Source: Mucilaginibacter ginsenosidivorax (GTDB lineage: Bacteria; Bacteroidota; Bacteroidia; Sphingobacteriales; Sphingobacteriaceae). Taken from it: a DNA stretch of 64,000 nt. Every line of letters begins with the position of its first letter. Positions within the stretch are counted from its first letter, which is position 1. The notes under the pieces were generated by a model. It was not told where the DNA came from and ran no database searches. It worked only from the letters and a program-made list of their open reading frames with translations. The DNA lies in assembly GCF_007971525.1 (NCBI RefSeq), contig NZ_CP042437.1, positions 7,378,001 through 7,442,000 of the forward strand, written 5' to 3'. The position numbers and the translations under genes were made by a program. Positions 59,702 to 64,000 of this stretch are shown piece after piece.

Positions 59702-61225
59702 ATGAAATCAGACAATCTTGTACTTGTGTTTGTTCATGGTTGGAGCGTTACCAACCTCAACACCTACGGCCAATTACCCCTGCGTTTAAAAAACGAGGCT
59801 ACCAACATTGCTCCAACAGTAACAGTTAAAGATATTTACCTTGGGCAATACGTCAGCTTTCATGACGAAGTACAATTGCACGATATTTCCAGGGCATTTG
59901 AACATGCTGTTCGGGAGCAGTTATCGGCCGAGATAGCCGCTAATAACCGCTTTATATGTATAACTCACTCTACCGGAGGGCCGGTAGTAAGGGAATGGTT
60001 TGATTTTTATTATAATAAGCCCGATGCCACCGTTTGCCCTATGAGCCATTTGATTATGCTGGCGCCTGCCAACTTTGGTTCGGCATTGGCACAATTGGGG
60101 AAAAGTAAAATAAGCAGGTTAAAATCGTGGTTTGAGAAAGTAGAGCCAGGGCAGGGCGTACTTAATTGGCTGGAACTTGGCAGCGATAAATCATGGGACC
60201 TTAATGAAAAGTGGATAAAAGGAAAAGGAGGGGAGATTGGCGAAAATGGCATTTTTCCGTTTAGCATCATAGGGCAGTCAATCGACCGTGCATTTTATGA
60301 CAACCTTAATTCGTATACCGGCGAACTTGGTTCAGATGGTGTGGTAAGGTCAGCCGCCGCTAACTTAAACGCTACTTATGTAAGTGTAAAGCAAGGGCCG
60401 GTTATTAACACCGGTGGTAAAGATACGCCAGAGGCAATGACGGTGGAGTTTGACACAGCCCCTAAAACAGCGTTCAGGATTGTTAAATGGAAGGCACACT
60501 CGGGTACCACCATGGGAATTATGGCCAGCCCAAAAGAAGACGCTACAACTGATTCCGCAGAAAGCGCTGCATTAATTGAAGCGATATTGGATTGTATTAA
60601 AGTAAATAATATAGCTGATTACAATGCGCTTGCCGATGCATTTGCAGCTCAGACAAATGAAGTTCAGACGGTGGAGCAGGTAGAGAAAGTATCGGAAGGC
60701 TTTTTTCTGCACGACAGGTATTTTATTCACGATAAGTTTTCGATGGTAATTTTCAGGATTCATGATTCGGAGGATTACCCGGTAACAGATTATGACCTTA
60801 TTTTTACCGCCGGCGACAATGCCGATCCAAATCATTTACCTGAAGGCTTTTTTGCCGACAGGCAGCAAAACAGTATATCGCCGCAAACCGTAACGTATTT
60901 TGTTAACCATGATATCATGAACGGAAGTGAACCTATTACGTATGATGGGAAAGAATTGCGCCCGAAATTAACGGGTGCAGAAAAGCTGGGCCTGATTGTA
61001 AATCCGCGTCCTGATACCGGTTTTATTAAATATGTACCATTTGAAATAAAAGCCGACGACGAATTTCTGAAAAAAGTTATACAACCAAATTCAACTACAC
61101 TTATTGATATATGCCTGCAGCGTGTTGTAAGCCAGCAGGTATTCACCTTGATGCAATATGATGGCCCAATGCCTTATAATCATGACTTTAGCGACATTGA
61201 ACCCGGCACCGATTATGTAAATTGA
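59702..61225 (+). CDS. Alpha/beta-hydrolase lipase/phospholipase-like protein
   Basis: 507 residues. The N-terminal hydrolase domain has the oxyanion phrase VFVHGWS, the nucleophile Ser90 in ITHSTGG and a likely catalytic His in KAHSGTTMG (about 263). The C-terminal ~190 residues are beta-rich (FIHDKFSMVIFRIHD, PVTDYDLIFTAGDN) with no known domain. No signal peptide, so it is cytoplasmic or exported by a non-Sec route. It stands alone with no adjacent small immunity-like gene. The preceding 59401-59701 stretch is AT-rich with no gene. Confidence 0.82.
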   Translation: MKSDNLVLVFVHGWSVTNLNTYGQLPLRLKNEATNIAPTVTVKDIYLGQYVSFHDEVQLHDISRAFEHAVREQLSAEIAANNRFICITHSTGGPVVREWFDFYYNKPDATVCPMSHLIMLAPANFGSALAQLGKSKISRLKSWFEKVEPGQGVLNWLELGSDKSWDLNEKWIKGKGGEIGENGIFPFSIIGQSIDRAFYDNLNSYTGELGSDGVVRSAAANLNATYVSVKQGPVINTGGKDTPEAMTVEFDTAPKTAFRIVKWKAHSGTTMGIMASPKEDATTDSAESAALIEAILDCIKVNNIADYNALADAFAAQTNEVQTVEQVEKVSEGFFLHDRYFIHDKFSMVIFRIHDSEDYPVTDYDLIFTAGDNADPNHLPEGFFADRQQNSISPQTVTYFVNHDIMNGSEPITYDGKELRPKLTGAEKLGLIVNPRPDTGFIKYVPFEIKADDEFLKKVIQPNSTTLIDICLQRVVSQQVFTLMQYDGPMPYNHDFSDIEPGTDYVN

Positions 61226-61449
61226 TTATACTGTTACCTTTAAGGTTAACCTGATATTATGAAAATGATAATAAAAGAGGTGAATTTAACTCAATTTTGC
61301 CCTTTTATTATCATTTTTCCCTTTAAAACTATCGTTTTAATATACTTTGCTAATAAAGCTGAACAAAATGTTAATATTCAGCTATTAATAGCAACATTTC
61401 TTATCAAAAACAAAGAATTTTTATAACTTCGAGGCCCAAATAAAAGCTC

Positions 61450-62529
61450 ATGGATTTAAAAAATTATAAAGGTGTTCTGCACGGCGATCAGGTGCAGGAA
61501 CTGTTTGAAGCAGCTAAAAAGCATCAGTTTGCTTTGCCGGCAGTAAACGTTATAGGTACCAATACTATTAACGCGGTTATGGAAACAGCTAAGCTGGTAA
61601 ATTCTCCGGTTATTATTCAGCTATCAAATGGCGGTGCACAATTTTACGCCGGCAAATCATTAGATAATTCAAAACTGCAAGCCTGTATTTTAGGAGGTGT
61701 ATCGGCTGCAAAGCATGTTCACTTACTGGCTGAACATTATGGCGTTGCTGTAATTTTACATACCGACCACGCCGCAAAAAAATTATTACCGTGGATTGAC
61801 GGCCTGTTAGATCATGGCGAGAAGTTTTTTGCCGAAACAGGCAAGCCTCTTTTTTCATCGCACATGCTTGATCTTTCTGAAGAACCTATCGAAGAAAATA
61901 TCGAGATATCTGCTAAATACCTGGAACGTATGGCCAAAATGGGCATGACACTTGAAATTGAATTAGGTGTTACCGGTGGCGAAGAAGATGGTGTTGACAA
62001 CTCAGATGTTGACAGCTCTCGTTTATATACGCAACCAGAAGAGGTTTCTTACTCATATGAGCACTTATTAAAAGTGAGCCCACGTTTTACTGTGGCTGCT
62101 GCTTTTGGTAACGTCCATGGCGTTTACAAACCAGGCAACGTTAAATTACAGCCGGTTATTTTGCATAACTCACAAGAGTATGTAAAACAAAAATTCAACT
62201 TAGCCGAAGAAAAACCCATCAACTTTGTATTCCACGGCGGTTCTGGTTCAAGCCAGGAAGAAATCCGTGAGGCCATTTCATACGGCGCGGTTAAAATGAA
62301 CATTGATACCGATATGCAATGGGCATACTGGGAAGGTATTAAAGATTACTATAAATCAAAAGAAGGTTACCTGCAATCGCAAATTGGCAGCCCTGATGGC
62401 GAAGATTCTCCAAACAAAAAATATTACGATCCGCGCGTATGGTTACGCAAAGGCGAAGAGAATTTTGTAAAAAGACTTGCAGCGGCTTTTGAAGATCTTA
62501 ATTGTATCGATGCCACCAGCAAACTATAA
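61450..62529 (+). CDS. fbaA: Class II fructose-bisphosphate aldolase
   Basis: 359 residues, the length of E. coli FbaA. Zinc ligands lie in LHTDHAAKK and later VHGVYKPGN; FVFHGGSGSS binds phosphate and NIDTDMQWAYWEG matches the class IIA end. It reversibly cleaves fructose 1,6-bisphosphate in glycolysis/gluconeogenesis. It is monocistronic with a strong terminator. Confidence 0.95.
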   Translation: MDLKNYKGVLHGDQVQELFEAAKKHQFALPAVNVIGTNTINAVMETAKLVNSPVIIQLSNGGAQFYAGKSLDNSKLQACILGGVSAAKHVHLLAEHYGVAVILHTDHAAKKLLPWIDGLLDHGEKFFAETGKPLFSSHMLDLSEEPIEENIEISAKYLERMAKMGMTLEIELGVTGGEEDGVDNSDVDSSRLYTQPEEVSYSYEHLLKVSPRFTVAAAFGNVHGVYKPGNVKLQPVILHNSQEYVKQKFNLAEEKPINFVFHGGSGSSQEEIREAISYGAVKMNIDTDMQWAYWEGIKDYYKSKEGYLQSQIGSPDGEDSPNKKYYDPRVWLRKGEENFVKRLAAAFEDLNCIDATSKL

Positions 62530-62550
62530 ATAACCAATTTTAAAACTATT

Positions 62551-62583
62551 AAAGCGCCGGTGCAACAAATGTACCGGCGCTTT
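62551..62583 (+). terminator. Terminator of fbaA
   Basis: AAAGCGCCGGT and ACCGGCGCTTT form an 11-bp stem around an 11-base loop, followed by a T-rich tail. Confidence 0.85.
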
Positions 62584-62622
62584 GTTGTTTAGCCAAAATG
62601 ATCACTAAGTAACATCTACGAA

Positions 62623-63132
62623 ATGGCTAAGGCAAAAAAAAAGAAAAAAAATCTGTTTGAAAGGTTTGCCAACTGGGCAACTATCGCTACCGGAAGTTCC
62701 GCTGCCTTTATAGGCGCTGTGGCCATCATCATTGTATGGGGCGTAACAGGTCCAATTTTTCAGTACTCCAATACCTGGCAGCTTATCATTAACACAGGTA
62801 CAACAATAGTTACCTTTTTGATGGTTTTTTTGATCCAAAAATCACAAAATAAAGATTCAAAAGCCATACATTTAAAGCTGAATGAATTGCTGGCTTCGCA
62901 CCAGGGCGCAAGTAACCGGATGGTTGATATTGAAGATTTAAATGAACAGGAGCTTGATCAACTGCACAAGTTTTATGTACAACTATCTGACCTTGCCGAA
63001 CTGGAAGATGATATCACGTGCACGCACTCTATTGATGCCGCGGCCGCAAATCATAACAGCAAATTAGAGCACCTTAAAACGAGTACACATTACACCAATG
63101 CCGTCGAAAACAGAAGTAAAAAAAGTAATTGA
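62623..63132 (+). CDS. Low-affinity iron permease family membrane protein
   Basis: 169 residues. A basic N-terminus (AKKKKKNLFERFANWAT), two membrane helices (about 21-45 and 54-72), then a cytoplasmic helical tail with HLKLNELL and NRMVDIEDLNEQEL. The FERFANWATIATGS start and IQKSQNKDSKAIHLKLNELL tail (in part QNKDSKAIHLKLNE) are typical of the family named after fungal Fet4-like proteins; in bacteria the transport function is unproven. Its end overlaps the GNAT gene by 35 bases. Confidence 0.85.
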   Translation: MAKAKKKKKNLFERFANWATIATGSSAAFIGAVAIIIVWGVTGPIFQYSNTWQLIINTGTTIVTFLMVFLIQKSQNKDSKAIHLKLNELLASHQGASNRMVDIEDLNEQELDQLHKFYVQLSDLAELEDDITCTHSIDAAAANHNSKLEHLKTSTHYTNAVENRSKKSN

Positions 63133-63523
63133 ACAGGCCGACTTGGATAAAGCATCAGCTATCAGATATGAAGTGTTTGTTATTGGCCAGGATTGCCCAC
63201 CCGAACTTGAGGTTGAATTTGATGATGAATCCACCCATTTTTTGGCAACGGTAGACGGTGAGCCTGCAGGTGCCTGCCGGTGGAGAAAGACAGATAAAGG
63301 CTATAAGCTGGAACGTTTTGCCGTACTTGAAAAATTCAGAGGGGTGGGTGTAGGTAAGGCTCTTGTAAATGCCGCGCTGGAAGCTTTACCGGCCGATGCA
63401 GATTACGTTTACCTGCATGCACAGGTACAAGCAGCCTCATTATATACAAGGTTCGGTTTTGAGCAGTCGGGGCCGGAGTTTGAAGAAGCTGGGATGAGAC
63501 ATTATAAAATGGTTAAGAAGTAG
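63098..63523 (+). CDS. GNAT-family N-acetyltransferase (ElaA-like)
   Basis: 141 residues. The acetyl-CoA motif A is ERFAVLEKFRGVGVGKALV (R/Q-x-x-G-x-G/A as RGVGVGKA), preceded by PAGACRWR; the end LYTRFGFEQSGPEFEEAGM matches motif B of ElaA-type acetyltransferases. It acetylates an unknown amine. ATG at 63098 gives a 35-base overlap with the preceding gene; no later ATG leaves a full domain. Confidence 0.9.
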   Translation: MPSKTEVKKVIEQADLDKASAIRYEVFVIGQDCPPELEVEFDDESTHFLATVDGEPAGACRWRKTDKGYKLERFAVLEKFRGVGVGKALVNAALEALPADADYVYLHAQVQAASLYTRFGFEQSGPEFEEAGMRHYKMVKK

Positions 63524-63548
63524 ATTTCAGGATAGTAATGATTGGCCT

Positions 63549-63621
63549 GTCAGTCTGAGCCTGTCGAAGACCCGCGCGGAGAGGCCTTTTCCCACTATGG
63601 TTCGACAAGCTGCCAATGACA
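63549..63621. repeat. Palindromic intergenic element (CTGTCGAAG/TTCGACAAG type)
   Basis: CAGTCTGAGCCTGTCGAAG (63551-63569) is partly complementary to GGTTCGACAAGCTGCCAATGACA (63599-63621, in part TTCGACAAGCTGCC). Elements with this wording are very common in Bacteroidota intergenic DNA. The rest of 63524-63826 contains a small hairpin (ATTTGC/GCAAAT at 63677-63693) and no gene. Confidence 0.6.
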
Positions 63622-63826
63622 AGTCTGTAACTTGCTGGTTATCAGTATTAAAAAATGTCATTTTCAATGCGGTTATTTGCTAAAAGCAAATATCGGTTAC
63701 TCACCATGACAGCCCTTTTTTAACAATCATCCTATATCTCGCAACGAGAAATATCTTTAAATAGATACTCTCAACAACGATTTTTTAATTATGGGGAGTC
63801 GCTGTTTATCTATTACCGGACGTATG

Positions 63827-64000
63827 CTACTCAAACAATTCCTGCTCGTCTGTATAATAAGTTTTTCTCGAGCCTTCTTTCACCTTGATTTCAGCACCTT
63901 TCGGGCTGTGGGTTTTCTTTGAGTTATGGATCAGCATAAAGTCCCGCACTTCACCGTTTATGATATCGGGGTTCGATTTAAGGATCGCCTTTTCCGCATT
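63827..64000 (-). CDS. C-terminal end of an unidentified protein (partial)
   Basis: A minus-strand frame enters from the right edge and stops with TAG at 63827, giving 57 residues. It is lysine/glutamate-rich: AILKSNPDIINGEVRDF, SKKTHSPKGAEIKV, and the ending YYTDEQELFE. No family is recognised from this fragment; the tail is consistent with a soluble, possibly nucleic-acid-binding protein, which is only a guess. Confidence 0.6.
   Translation of the reverse strand, partial: NAEKAILKSNPDIINGEVRDFMLIHNSKKTHSPKGAEIKVKEGSRKTYYTDEQELFE

Noticed and set aside
1..64000. CRISPR array or prophage
   Set aside because: No regularly spaced direct repeats of 24-40 bases and no phage structural, integrase or lysis genes were seen.

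Overview
The window looks like chromosome of a Bacteroidota member, most likely family Sphingobacteriaceae (Mucilaginibacter/Pedobacter-like). The basis is the moderately AT-rich sequence, TAnnTTTG-type -7 promoter elements, lipoproteins with short lipoboxes, a PorP/SprF plus type IX secretion adhesin pair, SCO/cytochrome c lipoproteins, and overall protein style. No insertion sequence, prophage or CRISPR array was seen. The genus is an inference.

Layout. 1-5.9 kb: end of a secreted glycosidase-like lipoprotein, a small lipoprotein, three tightly packed unusual tRNA genes, an NtrC-type regulator, RNase P RNA, a cytochrome c/SCO/lipoprotein operon and a DinB protein. 6-16 kb: GH1 beta-glucosidase, two tandem paralogous TPR-histidine kinases, glutaryl-CoA dehydrogenase, folB with a GlcD-like flavoprotein, a thioesterase and Hsp20. 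16.6-20.7 kb: an exported SAM hydrolase-family protein, an Rpn-family nuclease, a close homologue of eukaryotic sphingolipid delta-4 desaturase, and an OmpA lipoprotein. 20.8-32.3 kb: a cluster with an ABC exporter, two GT4 glycosyltransferases, an amidohydrolase, three methyltransferases, two B12-binding-type radical SAM enzymes and one SPASM-type radical SAM enzyme. 33.5-43.1 kb: a polysaccharide locus on the minus strand (GT2, Wzx-like flippase, two Wzy/ligase-like membrane proteins, GT2, two GT4, nucleotidyltransferase). 43.2-47.7 kb: an NAD(P)-binding protein, a 2OG-Fe(II) oxygenase, and an ECF sigma factor overlapping a gene for a transmembrane, beta-barrel-like partner. 47.7-53 kb: PorP/SprF and a 1375-residue PKD adhesin. 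53-64 kb: housekeeping and stress genes (SpmAB-like, DinB, OsmC, acetate transporter, gpmA, accD, lipase, fbaA, iron permease, GNAT) and the end of an unidentified gene.

The most striking observation is a bipartite motif, GGCAACC-N16-CGT(a/t)ATG-like, at seven places. Each lies upstream of an operon start: the ABC/GT operon, both divergent arms of the radical SAM cluster, three transcription units of the polysaccharide locus, and the ECF sigma factor gene itself. The spacing is exactly 16 bases every time. It has the form of an ECF sigma promoter (AAC-type -35, CGT-type -10). I infer that the local ECF sigma factor autoregulates and switches on both glycan-type clusters together, with the overlapping membrane protein as candidate anti-sigma/sensor. 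Together these genes look like one envelope-glycan or glycosylated-metabolite system whose product is unknown.

Many genes have an over-long possible start; I give the preferred ATG, in several cases supported by promoter position or gene junctions. Intergenic spaces carry several degenerate long inverted repeats and a two-copy ~90-base element.
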